NCBI GenBank assembly: GCA_963575745.1
Contig: CAUYUJ010019274.1
Coordinates: forward strand, 1-62,500
Length of the DNA stretch: 62,500 nucleotides
Reading direction: 5' to 3'
From: Prorocentrum cordatum
Lineage: Eukaryota; Sar; Dinophyceae; Prorocentrales; Prorocentraceae
This document shows, in pieces, positions 31,501 through 40,335 of this stretch (position 1 is its first letter; every line of letters begins with the position of its first letter). The position numbers were made by a program, and so were the translations under genes. Below the pieces are notes generated by a model, which saw nothing but the letters and a program-made list of their open reading frames with translations, did no database searches and was not told the DNA's origin.

Positions 31501-34500
31501 GCAGTCAACCATGTAGTAAGCTTGCGGCGGAACTTCTTTGTTTGGGTAAGGTCGGAAAATGCTCTCGTGTTGGTGACCAAGTTATCTTCGACGATGTGAC
31601 CGATGTGTCCAGATGTATCCGATGTCCTGGCGATGCCAGGTGGACGAGTAGGTAGCTTGGCCATTGCACGATCAATTTTAGGAGCATAGCATGGCGTTAC
31701 CAATCCATTATGGTATACATCGGGCGGTGCACTCAGACCATTGTTGTAATATCTTTGCGTATCCGTAACGCTGTCCTCGGTGTATTGTCCCAGAACTGCA
31801 CTGCCAATTTTGGGCCAACCGTTGTGAATCATCATCCACTCCGTCTTCAGTATCATTGTAGTAAAGTTTGATGGTGGACATTTGCGGTCTGATCCTGGGA
31901 TCGTCGCATTCAAATGATCATGTAGTCCACGAACACTGTCCTGTACTGAAGGATTACGATTGAAAAGGCTGGAAATCATACACATAGCACGCATGAATGA
32001 TAGCCACGGCGTAGCTGTGAACGTGTTGTACTCGTAGTTGGCGTTGCCGCCGACGGATCCACTCTCGGTGCTGGCCCATTTCTTAGCCTCGACGGACGCG
32101 AAGCGGGCAAGTTCACGGATAGAAGATTCGTCGGGCACGCGAAGATCAAATTCTCCGCTCCGATCGGCACGCCGTTGATGTATGCATATGTAACCATCTT
32201 CGGGATCACGAGGACGACCAGTTTGAGCGTGGTACGCGAAGCCCACGCGGTCATCGTCCCTGGCGTTCGGGTCGTACTCCTTGTCGTAACCGATGGGCCA
32301 GCCGACGAGGTTGAGCGGCTGTGCCTGATCCATCTCGTGGATGGAGGGGTCGGGATTAGAACCGATCTCCCTTATTTTTGCCTCGCAAGCGGCAAACAGG
32401 ATGCTTGTAAGCTTTGCAGCTCGAGTCGTAAAATTGCTGCGGTGTGAACGAATAATCAATGTCCTAACTCTCTCTGCATCTCGTTGAGGTGAGGGAGGAT
32501 GGCGGGGATGTCTACCGTGCGGTGAACGTGCGCGTGAACGAGGTGTGCGCGACGCAGTATCTGCGGCTGGTACGCCAATGTGGTACATGCATGCACATAG
32601 TCCCTCGTGGCTAGCTTGCCCAACACACTGAAATCCGCATTCTGATCCTACATCGCCCCATCTTTCTTTTTCCGTCAGCAATATCTTGCATATTTCTGGG
32701 CATCCATTCAATTTAGGAGGTTCCGCTTCATGAGGTAAACCGTCGGGCCTCCGAGGCCCTCGTATCGGCGGACATTGTATCGGAGTAACAGGAAAAATAA
32801 GCGAGTGTTCCAAGAGGTCCTTCCAAAGGTCTGCTTTCTTGGTCTCGAAATGTTTGGTCATCATATCTGCGATCTGCTCTTTTGTTCCTACATATTTAAG
32901 CTCGATATGTTCAATTTGGCATGTTTCGCATATCCAATCCAGATTGATACGATGAGTACGATGAAGATGACGAAGTGCTGGTGTACGTCCCTTTTGGACA
33001 ATTTTGATAACGGCCTGGTTATCCTCCAGGACGATAAGACGTACTTTCGGTGCACTGATCTCTGGAGCTGGCTCTGGATCCACGTGTAGTACAGTACCTT
33101 CGTGGGATATTGTACGTCTCTTTGGAGTCGTAGGTAAATCCGTATTTAGCGGTAGTTGCCTACGGCTAGGAGAAGATCCCCGAGTAGGGGGTGCCTTGCG
33201 AGGCGATGGTTTACGCTTCTTTTTGGCTGCCAATATAGGACACATCGCCGGGTCAACGTGTCGATGGCAACTCAGGCATGTATTCTTCTCTTTGCATGTT
33301 TTGGCAACTCCCACCACGGCTTCCCAGAATGATAGTAGTGGTAACCCTTCCAGTCGTAGTGCGGAATCGAGAGCAACAATCTCCGATTCAGTTGATGAAT
33401 GTGAAACAACCCTTTGTTTCTCACATACAGCGTTGACAGGAAAGAACGTATTGGGTCCAACAAGCGCAGCAAAAACACCGGTAGTGGATTTGGATGATGT
33501 AATGCAATCAGCGAACGAGGCGTCAGTGAAGAGCATGATGGATAACTTGTCTGACGAATCGCCTATCCACCCGTGTAAGCAATGTGTACGCGTCGTTTTG
33601 ATGTAGCATATCAACCGATGTAGACGCTTGTCACATGTAGCATTCCATTTGGTAATTTCCCTGGCCAACATACATACCGGATGTAGAAGATCGAAACGAC
33701 AGCAACGTGCCAAAAACAGGATCTTCATGAGTACACTTGCCGCGTCCTGGCCGAGAACGCCCTCGTCTGAATAGTCGGACTCAGTGAAGGAGGTGTCCTC
33801 AATGCCAGGGGTCTCTGCGTCGGGTAGATCATGGTATGTGGCGGGTATGGTATTGGTAGAAGTTGTGTCTACCGATCTTGCTGGGCTGGATGATCTTGTC
33901 CGTGCGTTGAGCACACTAGTAGGTCTGGCGACCGACCCGGAGGAGGATGGCGATTTGGATCGCGAAGCCCTCGGCGAGTCGGATCGTTTCCGACGTGACC
34001 CTGTTCCCTGGGCGCGCTTGGAGGCGCATTCCAGGTACCGCTCAATGCACTGATCTGTAAAACCAAGCATATCATGTCGAATACCACGAACGTGTTTTGC
34101 CGTATTGTAATCTTTATCATTGTGTACAGGTAGCATATGGCGTATTGTGGACATTCTTTTGTCGAAGATGCTCTGCGGGACATCATATGCTTGTTGTCCA
34201 CAACCCAAATATTGTGAGTATGGAGTAGGCGGATCCAAATCGACACCGCTTTTGCGAATATAATCCCAGCCAGTCTGTAGATTATGAGCTGGGCCGGCCA
34301 ATTTAAAATCGTCCACATATACTGAAAGTATCAGTCCCAGTTTGTTGTGTCTCCATACGCATTCCCATCCTGAAACAGGCTCGAAACCGACGCTTTCCAA
34401 GCATGTACGGCATTTTCGTTCCCAAAAGACACCTGCGAGAGGGTGTCCGTATAGTGCCAATCGCAATCGGCACACTGGGTTATTGTATTTTGACCAAGAT

Positions 34501-34886
34501 GTCGGTTGTCGCCATTTAGGTATAGTAATCCAGGTATCAACTGGATCAATTCGTCCGTCGCCGTATAATAATGCCTGCGTGTAGGCTCCAGGTGCGTCAC
34601 TTTGCTCTCCCGCATATTGCGGTAATAACGCAGTAGCATCGCAAAGTTTGGAAGCCTCTATATGCGAAGCACTGGAAGCGGCGTCGGCGAATATGGCGGC
34701 CAAACCAGTTTCATCTTTTCCTGCATTGCCCTGAACCACCACTCTGCCCTTGAATTTACGTAGATCAGGAGGAAGTTCCTCATGTTTGACTGAAGATAAT
34801 TCCAAGATATTGAAGAAATGCACCTTTGTTCCATTGCGGATAGCTTGTGACTCAATATCAGCTTTTTCTGCAACAGTCTCCAACAT
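28215..34886 (-). CDS. pol: Pol part 2: RT, split RNase H, and a ~1,350-residue accessory region
   Basis: 2,223 codons. The frame is open upstream of the first Met. RT: motif A SDAPGAYTQA (D97), motif B LALYGHPLAG (143-152), motif C VYVDDF (190-193). A Ser/Arg-rich linker is at 285-345. RNase H: FTDAS (D455), HSSTESE (about 498-502), LEDNQAV (D622), IADMMTKHF (674), with a ~90-residue insert at 525-615 holding CLSC-x-RH. Then a Cys-rich patch (729-766), a long unknown region, and a segment at 1457-1600 with WSANDI and AWHA that faintly recalls SGNH hydrolases. At 2046-2060, MSK..TTMLRHE resembles the N-terminus of Tpt1/KptA. Beyond about 28,675 the real coding moves to the next ORF. Confidence 0.88.
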   Translation of the reverse strand: MLETVAEKADIESQAIRNGTKVHFFNILELSSVKHEELPPDLRKFKGRVVVQGNAGKDETGLAAIFADAASSASHIEASKLCDATALLPQYAGEQSDAPGAYTQALLYGDGRIDPVDTWITIPKWRQPTSWSKYNNPVCRLRLALYGHPLAGVFWERKCRTCLESVGFEPVSGWECVWRHNKLGLILSVYVDDFKLAGPAHNLQTGWDYIRKSGVDLDPPTPYSQYLGCGQQAYDVPQSIFDKRMSTIRHMLPVHNDKDYNTAKHVRGIRHDMLGFTDQCIERYLECASKRAQGTGSRRKRSDSPRASRSKSPSSSGSVARPTSVLNARTRSSSPARSVDTTSTNTIPATYHDLPDAETPGIEDTSFTESDYSDEGVLGQDAASVLMKILFLARCCRFDLLHPVCMLAREITKWNATCDKRLHRLICYIKTTRTHCLHGWIGDSSDKLSIMLFTDASFADCITSSKSTTGVFAALVGPNTFFPVNAVCEKQRVVSHSSTESEIVALDSALRLEGLPLLSFWEAVVGVAKTCKEKNTCLSCHRHVDPAMCPILAAKKKRKPSPRKAPPTRGSSPSRRQLPLNTDLPTTPKRRTISHEGTVLHVDPEPAPEISAPKVRLIVLEDNQAVIKIVQKGRTPALRHLHRTHRINLDWICETCQIEHIELKYVGTKEQIADMMTKHFETKKADLWKDLLEHSLIFPVTPIQCPPIRGPRRPDGLPHEAEPPKLNGCPEICKILLTEKERWGDVGSECGFQCVGQASHEGLCACMYHIGVPAADTASRTPRSRARSPHGRHPRHPPSPQRDAERVRTLIIRSHRSNFTTRAAKLTSILFAACEAKIREIGSNPDPSIHEMDQAQPLNLVGWPIGYDKEYDPNARDDDRVGFAYHAQTGRPRDPEDGYICIHQRRADRSGEFDLRVPDESSIRELARFASVEAKKWASTESGSVGGNANYEYNTFTATPWLSFMRAMCMISSLFNRNPSVQDSVRGLHDHLNATIPGSDRKCPPSNFTTMILKTEWMMIHNGWPKIGSAVLGQYTEDSVTDTQRYYNNGLSAPPDVYHNGLVTPCYAPKIDRAMAKLPTRPPGIARTSDTSGHIGHIVEDNLVTNTRAFSDLTQTKKFRRKLTTWLTARGGFGSIGSNSKTVATPSDHPNGWVAILGDPQYTERTYRWTPYNEGNDFFGDAADHMGSNDLGMTPGNDVDPFELDHAKYSAFCGGRLVSSLLSDNGWHSLIQEDLGFLLHHAFGLSGHAYDWTNLYTDSTWIMHPKKGAKGANHKKYPTFGIDELNAAQKRIDLAKASNTALVPLFMPCLNRAEYMGGATLEHLSTMIRDDIMMWAFSFGNYREWFRQNDTPIGQDCVLLPEAGYEGVRCGMEELRKQRFEKEGSRIHALLNNQFENSLEQRNMIRKIREARGLMFQSDNASIKKWRELNETIWEYWANDFPSSIKQRHYHRGLNAMVVWSANDIACANPGQNTIDMRRHHSRAPTNVHELQKMECEGGVPTLMPVHVLVDVSRFVDVMQYFRCPTVMGPGKAAQWGVHPNFDHHTSDLITIMQSRGITVLPSDHWVDTYDRVTPQAWHAKQNNHNMAMFTTQFCDAVCYRNFCALIQSLPSQPYPFRPPLLTAVTDNQAYTQAKEIMAALNFREKLTNEWKRDLSLTTLMTQTANEMAHCAWMASCAEGTLPASLPAETGDTTEPTPGRSTRTPAPDPGDPDQTLPDNDPWVIAYNDLFQYLMLLIKEYPGAWASWHSLEKDELLEPKIVKTVEDAHAVTWVVFEQFLHQIKDLDGDDNATKSRLIAEENRLSSHRIGPAAENEKNIEACKTFFKQNALDRVALGHDPNVPTSVWKAADDIAQPAPPGPLPDPLQPGPQSIKASQPSTPEPKAEQQPAYHLAKAEAVPIPDDGTDLEAMELEATPAEEEPSPHEMNILSWQDSCERSMREDTSKLGIFDNSCTIREWKLQAGVKDDHPYMCPMLRGTKATNGFACIEDQEWYEQLLHDGSVIAHAPDIAQSGCFPEWKWIPLPHYDDVRYGPGLIDEEWLGTNKYMSKDITTMLRHEIHCKKFWINQFHDDVIISGTKQQRMIGIFQAIGNHLKQWSNGNSEIAEKDTMDHPWKRQWHISRKTVKMMDTPIGTTAIRYSLFVRSRSILTRRKTESRYTPSRSLAEVTPALLTGTALLLFGALVVTVVSTHLQSHGIWDGRAYSGQISSISIMAQHPVPGRTY

Positions 34887-34942
34887 CCATGTTTGTTTTC
34901 CAATCTCTCGTATTCTTTTCGCAGGGCTTCTTGTGCACGTGG

Positions 34943-35143
34943 TTATGTGGCAACTTCTTTCTTACTCAGGTTTCTGGCAACTAATGCTGGGCGTGACCAT
35001 GTCGAATCTGGTATTTTATCTCTGTGTGCCGGCATGTAGTTGGTCTCACGTGGCATGGTTGGTATTACTACCGACTGGGTGAACTTGCGTATGAGCGGGT
35101 TCAAAGTCCCAAAGTCGGTTCCCTCATTATCCACAAATACCAA
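34943..35143 (-). pseudogene. Pol linker fragment between integrase and RT frames
   Basis: A 66-codon frame reading FVDNEGTDFGTLNPLIRK that bridges the integrase ORF (frame 0) and the RT ORF (frame 2). The upstream frame change lies at a short T run near 35,144 and the downstream one near 34,945. Two successive -1 changes here suggest mutation or base-calling errors rather than regulated frameshifting. Confidence 0.55.
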
Positions 35144-38100
35144 AGCACGTTCTTCTCCATCGTGCTGTTTGGAAGTTGACGGTAGTATAGTACCGTGGTA
35201 ATGTCACGTGGCCCACCAGGTAATTTGGCATATAATATTTCTTTGTTTGTCACGCCTTTGACATTCTCATCGCGGATGACGTCGCCATTGTCAGTGTCGT
35301 ATGTAATCCGTCGTTCCACAGTATTCCATGTGGGTCCGCCTGATGTAGTAGTACGGAAATGGTTGACCTGTTTATCCTGTCTTGTCCACACTCTCAATGC
35401 AGCACGATCACGAATCTCACGAGCTCGTTTAACGTCGTTGGCGTAATCGATCTCTTTCTTTTGTTGTCCACGAGAAAGTGTTTTCCAATGCTCGGGAAGA
35501 ACGTGATCAGGACGTGTAGTAGTCTGCACACGTGTCTCGCGTCCACGAACCACCATTTTGCCGTCTGGCGTCAATTTTGGAAGCTCATAGAACTGTATCG
35601 TGCCTGTCCATGGCTCGCTCAATTCCCTGTGGTCGTTGGCGCTAACACCATCCCAAACATCTCGGAAGTTACTTTCGCCTTCGAAAGTAGAAGTCGTTTT
35701 GAAATCTCGTGTCACGTCGAGTTGGTCAACAGGTACCGGTATATTCATGACGTCGTCCGTCGGCATGAACAGTTTCTTTCTTGGGGTACGAATGTGTCTG
35801 ATGACGCAATATCCACGCTGTTCCCAGTAGTCTGGCTCCGGCGCTGGTGCAGCAACTTCAGAAGCCGATGTCTGGATATCAACAGCGTTATCTTCCGTTG
35901 TCATCATAGACGGATCATCCCATTCTTTAGGGTAAGAAAGTGGAGGATCAGGCATTGGCTTGTCACCCAAGGGGCGAGAAGTAGATGTCTTCACCTCGGC
36001 GTGTGCCTCAGGATTATGATGTCGTAGAGTACCATCTTTCACGGGGTAGGTGAACTTGCCATCCGGGATGATGATGTCTTTGACTCCGTGCACATGACAC
36101 AGTTCACCATCAGGATTCTTGGCGTATGTAGCCGTGTCCAAAACAAGGTAGTCACCGGACCATCGTCCACCAGAGTGCAAGTGGCATCCCATGAATAACC
36201 CTTCCCGAGTATTTTCTTTAAACTTTGCAGTCTCGTTGTTAATCTCGGGGTTGAGGCATTTCCAAAATATCCGAGCACCGAATGGCATGCAGTGCCCAGG
36301 AAAGCTTTCGCCGAATCTTATTTCATGAGCGGTCTTTTCTGCATGCCCCTCGTTGAGGGCAGCGACGCCCGTGGATGTATGCACAAAGTTGTGTCCACAG
36401 CAAAAGGCTTGCATGGCCTCTTTCCACCATTCGTGTCCCAGACCAGACATATGTAGCACAGCTCTGGTACCTAGAATGACTATTTTGACAACGCGCTCAA
36501 TCAATCCATTTGTCTGTGGACGATGTGGCGTACTCGTGTCGTGTCTCCATCCCAGTTGGCGGCAAGCTTTCTGAAGCTCTCCAGAGTTGTCTGTGTAGAT
36601 ATGCTTCACTTCATCGTTCGCGGCGATGAACTGTTGAAAGGATGCCTTTGTAGTAGCTGCGTCTTTGTGTAGCGCTGGGTAGGCCATGAAGATGCCAGTA
36701 TATCTGTCAAGGACAACGAGTGCATATTTGTCGCCATGTTTGTCCGCGGCATCGTCTTTGGCCAGTACGATATGGTCAGCAGTTAGAGCCTCACCGAACT
36801 TCTTCGGGACAAAAGCCTCGTAGGCGTTATCCTCTTCGGTGGGGTCTGCCGGTGGATGTGGTTTGCGCTGTCGTCTACACGGGGCATTCTGTGCCATCGT
36901 ACGAGAACAGATCTCACAGTCAGGATGTTTTGGGCTGTGGGTCATGTAATGCATCGGGTCGATCGGTTTCTTTTGTCTGTTGGGTAGAACTCGATCGTTG
37001 TCTGGATGCGTTCGTGTGGGTGTCTCTGTCGGCATGTCGTTGTCTGCTTGAGCTATATCGAACCCCCCGCATTGTGGAGGAGAACGCTGCGTCTGAGACG
37101 TAGGCGAGTCGGTGGTTGTGTCCACGTTGGGCTCGTCTGTTCTTGTGTCGGGAGGTTCTTCGACCGTGATGGTCCGTGCTCCTCCTCCCTCTCCGACATG
37201 TGGTCTCTTGGGGCAGGTCCCTATGTGGGGTCGTAGCTCGTCTGCAGTGGTCGGTTGCTCCGTAGTTTTGCAGCACCAACAAGTGTCGTTACAGCGGGCG
37301 GATGAACGCTTTCGCCGACGACGGCGGGGCGCTGACGAAGTGCATAAACGTGGTGGTGGTATCCGTGTTAAGTCGTCGAGTCGTAACTCTGGCACTCGAT
37401 TGTTGACTGGAATCTTATACCATTGGCCCCCCGGATCCTGAAGCATGTAGCCCAGCTCAGGATCCCAAAGCTGTCGAAAGCCATCAACCTCAATCAATTT
37501 TCCAACTGATAGTAATGATGGGCAGTCTGGTAAAGCAAGGGCTGAACTATGCAGTCCAACCTCGGGTAGCCGTATGTCGTAGTGCTCGTTGACGGTACGA
37601 TCACCATTTGCAGTTTCCAGAATATGCTCTTCGCGAATAGATATGCGATCCGACTCGGTCTGCGTAAGTTCATGTTTTCCCTGAATATGATGGGCAGATC
37701 CACTGTCAAGAACCCAAGACCTTGTCAATGCTGCAGTCGAACGTGGAGTGTCGACTTGCTTTGTCGTTGTTGTCGTCTGGGCAGTCTTTGATGACTGCTT
37801 GACAGTGTCGTCATGCTTTCGGATCGCAGTTGGTGTGGCCACCGACTCTTTGTTGTGTCGGTAGTCGTACAGTTCGTCGTACCATAGTTGTGCCTCTTTT
37901 TGACATTCTCGTAAGGCCTCTGCACTATCATCCCACCATTTCTGTGGTAATGGATCTGGTACTTTGACGACGCCACCCTCATTCGGCAGCTCTTTCCACC
38001 TGTCCAGTCTGGCTCTGCCAGATATGGTATGGAAATAGTAGTCCACGTTGCGTACGTCGAAACGTATCCGACGACGTGTCTTGGTAGATGTCGCTGTGGC

Positions 38101-38967
38101 CTTAGTGTTGGCCATGAGGGTCTTGTCACGGATGACGTAACTGCGGTCTGAACGGCGTGAACGTCTAAAGTTGGCAGGAGAACGTGCTCTGGTGTTGGGT
38201 GAACCACGGGACGACCCGCGGCTCGGAAACCGGTTGTCACGTCCTTTGTCACTGCCATATGATCTATCACGGCCGCGTGGACTGCCGCGTCCGCCGCCAC
38301 GATTGTCTCGTCCGCGGGGGGGTAGATCTCGAAGATCTGTCGCAACGACTTCTCGATTGGCTGCGAGAGTATTGGGACCTCCTGGATGTCGAACGGGATC
38401 GGTCGTATTGGCGTCGGTTGTCACGTCCCTGTCGTGAATCGCTTGCGTAGCGAAACCCCCCGCATTGTGAAGACCGTTGGCTTCCTGATCCGCGGGATGG
38501 CGATCGGCCACGGCTGTCCTGGCTGGAAGTCCGTGGTCGACTCGGGCTTCGTTCAGGAGTCTTTGCACCAGGTGCGAGATGAGCGTATTTGCATTTGTCG
38601 CCTTTTGTGCACTTGTTCTGTGCGAAATCCTTGCACTGCGCGACGTGCGGGTAGTTACACTTATCACCTCTGGTACATGCGTTGCGCTTGGCAAAATCGA
38701 AGCAGAATGGCCTTGATGCTGGCTTCTTGTGATTCGCAGGAGTGGACATACTACGACGGGGGTTGCCACCAGCCGTTGATGTTCTGGAAGATTTGTTGTT
38801 CTTCCAATCCCTGGAATATGTATGTAAAGCCTTGCACCGTTCACCATTGCGACAATTGCCTTTCTTCCATGCAGCGCACACGTTGACCTGAGATCGTGTC
38901 TCGTGTTCGTACCGTAGCTTGTTTTGATTATTCTCCAATTGTTTAATCTCCAGTATGTCCAGAACAC
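35101..38967 (-). CDS. pol: Pol part 1: aspartic protease and integrase
   Basis: The frame is open for 1,288 codons, but its first ~233 overlap gag; unique coding starts near 38,266, so it is probably expressed by +1 frameshifting. Protease: SWVLDSGSAHHI with the copia D-S-G at residues 421-423. Integrase zinc region: H673, H677/H681, C684-x2-C687. Catalytic triad D731 (LTADHIV), D793 (IYTDNSGE) and E824 (NGLIERV), with 30 residues between the last two rather than the usual 35. A C-terminal GGRWSGDYLVLD block follows, as in related dinoflagellate polyproteins. A cysteine cluster CWCC lies at ~563. The frame ends at 35,101; sensible coding continues in another frame from about 35,143. Confidence 0.88.
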   Translation of the reverse strand: MFWTYWRLNNWRIIKTSYGTNTRHDLRSTCALHGRKAIVAMVNGARLYIHIPGIGRTTNLPEHQRLVATPVVVCPLLRITRSQHQGHSASILPSATHVPEVISVTTRTSRSARISHRTSAQKATNANTLISHLVQRLLNEARVDHGLPARTAVADRHPADQEANGLHNAGGFATQAIHDRDVTTDANTTDPVRHPGGPNTLAANREVVATDLRDLPPRGRDNRGGGRGSPRGRDRSYGSDKGRDNRFPSRGSSRGSPNTRARSPANFRRSRRSDRSYVIRDKTLMANTKATATSTKTRRRIRFDVRNVDYYFHTISGRARLDRWKELPNEGGVVKVPDPLPQKWWDDSAEALRECQKEAQLWYDELYDYRHNKESVATPTAIRKHDDTVKQSSKTAQTTTTTKQVDTPRSTAALTRSWVLDSGSAHHIQGKHELTQTESDRISIREEHILETANGDRTVNEHYDIRLPEVGLHSSALALPDCPSLLSVGKLIEVDGFRQLWDPELGYMLQDPGGQWYKIPVNNRVPELRLDDLTRIPPPRLCTSSAPRRRRRKRSSARCNDTCWCCKTTEQPTTADELRPHIGTCPKRPHVGEGGGARTITVEEPPDTRTDEPNVDTTTDSPTSQTQRSPPQCGGFDIAQADNDMPTETPTRTHPDNDRVLPNRQKKPIDPMHYMTHSPKHPDCEICSRTMAQNAPCRRQRKPHPPADPTEEDNAYEAFVPKKFGEALTADHIVLAKDDAADKHGDKYALVVLDRYTGIFMAYPALHKDAATTKASFQQFIAANDEVKHIYTDNSGELQKACRQLGWRHDTSTPHRPQTNGLIERVVKIVILGTRAVLHMSGLGHEWWKEAMQAFCCGHNFVHTSTGVAALNEGHAEKTAHEIRFGESFPGHCMPFGARIFWKCLNPEINNETAKFKENTREGLFMGCHLHSGGRWSGDYLVLDTATYAKNPDGELCHVHGVKDIIIPDGKFTYPVKDGTLRHHNPEAHAEVKTSTSRPLGDKPMPDPPLSYPKEWDDPSMMTTEDNAVDIQTSASEVAAPAPEPDYWEQRGYCVIRHIRTPRKKLFMPTDDVMNIPVPVDQLDVTRDFKTTSTFEGESNFRDVWDGVSANDHRELSEPWTGTIQFYELPKLTPDGKMVVRGRETRVQTTTRPDHVLPEHWKTLSRGQQKKEIDYANDVKRAREIRDRAALRVWTRQDKQVNHFRTTTSGGPTWNTVERRITYDTDNGDVIRDENVKGVTNKEILYAKLPGGPRDITTVLYYRQLPNSTMEKNVLWYLWIMREPTLGL

Positions 38968-40276
38968 GCTGTCGAAGCCAACCGTAGGTACGATTCGGGT
39001 CGCTCATCTTCATGCGCTGGTACTCGTACATGTCTTGTTTCATCCATGCATGTCTACGAATCTGTGTGCGGAATAGCGATTCCAATATCTTTGGATCGGG
39101 TACTTCTCGGCATTCCAAGAGCAAGGCGTCCCAATCGGTAATGAAACGTTGCAAATCTTCGTCTCTCATCCTCAGTTCTTTAAGGCGCTCGAAATCGTGC
39201 AGGTCGTCGTCGACGTCTGTCACTTTGTAGGACTGTAGGATATGCCAGTATATCTGGCGTCCTTTGAGCATGCGTCCTGCTTTGTGCTCTCTGGTCTCGA
39301 TGAGCCTGATTTGGTAGCGTAAGTCTGAGGATAAGATGTCGCTCAGAGCGGTTGCGAGTTTGCAATCGATGCTCTCAAAGTCTCCACTGTCTTGTAAATC
39401 CTCGAATGTACATTCGGGCTGTTCTGCCACGCATAGGAAGGCGTATGCTTTGGATGGTCGCCCTGAGGCGGCCCCGAAGTTCTTTCGCACTCTTTGCTGC
39501 CACTCCAGCAGCTGCGTGATCTTAGGCAAGACAGGTACTCGAACGGTGTCTGACTCCTTGATAGGCGTCGTTGTATGTACCGACACCGCAGACACTGGTT
39601 GTGAGGGTATCGGTGCACCGTCGATGGTTGGTTCTGTGCGCACAGGAGACACATGACGTGTCTGTGCAGAAGCTGCCGCTGAGGCTGCTCCTGGAGATGT
39701 ACGTCGTTGTTGTCCTGCTGAAGCTTGTGGTGCTTCGGCGGACGCTGCCGTCGGCCTGTGCAGGTCGGCTGCAGGTCGAAGGTGAATGTTGGTGTCGTTA
39801 GTGTGGTCGATCAGCTGATTTGTCCAGCTCGTCATGTCTTCTTGTATTTGACCCACCTTTTGGCGTGTATACTCATCAGTATCCCGAGACCGTTGTGAAT
39901 ACCGATCAAGTCGATGCTCGCATGCTCGGAGACGGGCGCTTTGTGCCTCCACCTCGCTTTCCAGACGTGCGAGATAACTCTCAACACGTACCTTCTCAGT
40001 ATCTCTTTCATGAATAACCTGGGAGAGCTCTAACTGCGTGTGGTCCGCCGCCTTCTCAACCTCCTGCAACCTGTCAGTGAGGCGGGCGAAATCGTAAACC
40101 GTGGGAGGAGAATCCAGCTGGCCAGTCTGGGCTCGTCCGACACGCAACTCTGCCAGGGCGTCCTGTACACCAGGAAAACGCTGCTCTATGTCAGAGATCC
40201 GGTTAGCGAGTGGCTGCACGACAGCGTTGGTCGCATCAAGCCTTTGAGTGATGACTCTCTCAGTACGCTGCAACAT
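38267..40276 (-). CDS. gag: Gag with coiled coil, capsid-like region and three CCCH zinc fingers
   Basis: 669 residues. Residues 1-150 are coiled coil. Residues ~250-450 are helical and resemble a copia-type Gag capsid (YWHILQSYKV, FERLKELRMRDEDLQRFI). The nucleocapsid region is unusual: in place of a CCHC knuckle there are three C-x7/8-C-x5-C-x3-H fingers, C467/C475/C481/H485, C525/C534/C540/H544 and C548/C556/C562/H566, followed by a Ser/Arg-rich tail. CCCH fingers normally bind single-stranded RNA, so genome packaging is the likely job. The frame is open upstream of the first Met, so the true start lies further 5'. It overlaps pol by 700 nt in the +1 frame. Confidence 0.85.
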   Translation of the reverse strand: MLQRTERVITQRLDATNAVVQPLANRISDIEQRFPGVQDALAELRVGRAQTGQLDSPPTVYDFARLTDRLQEVEKAADHTQLELSQVIHERDTEKVRVESYLARLESEVEAQSARLRACEHRLDRYSQRSRDTDEYTRQKVGQIQEDMTSWTNQLIDHTNDTNIHLRPAADLHRPTAASAEAPQASAGQQRRTSPGAASAAASAQTRHVSPVRTEPTIDGAPIPSQPVSAVSVHTTTPIKESDTVRVPVLPKITQLLEWQQRVRKNFGAASGRPSKAYAFLCVAEQPECTFEDLQDSGDFESIDCKLATALSDILSSDLRYQIRLIETREHKAGRMLKGRQIYWHILQSYKVTDVDDDLHDFERLKELRMRDEDLQRFITDWDALLLECREVPDPKILESLFRTQIRRHAWMKQDMYEYQRMKMSDPNRTYGWLRQRVLDILEIKQLENNQNKLRYEHETRSQVNVCAAWKKGNCRNGERCKALHTYSRDWKNNKSSRTSTAGGNPRRSMSTPANHKKPASRPFCFDFAKRNACTRGDKCNYPHVAQCKDFAQNKCTKGDKCKYAHLAPGAKTPERSPSRPRTSSQDSRGRSPSRGSGSQRSSQCGGFRYASDSRQGRDNRRQYDRSRSTSRRSQYSRSQSRSRCDRSSRSTPPRTRQSWRRTRQSTRP

Positions 40277-40335
40277 GTCGATCAGGTTCGACGAGTTTGT
40301 GCGTGCTTCGGCACGAAGCGTCGCCGTAGTGTGGT

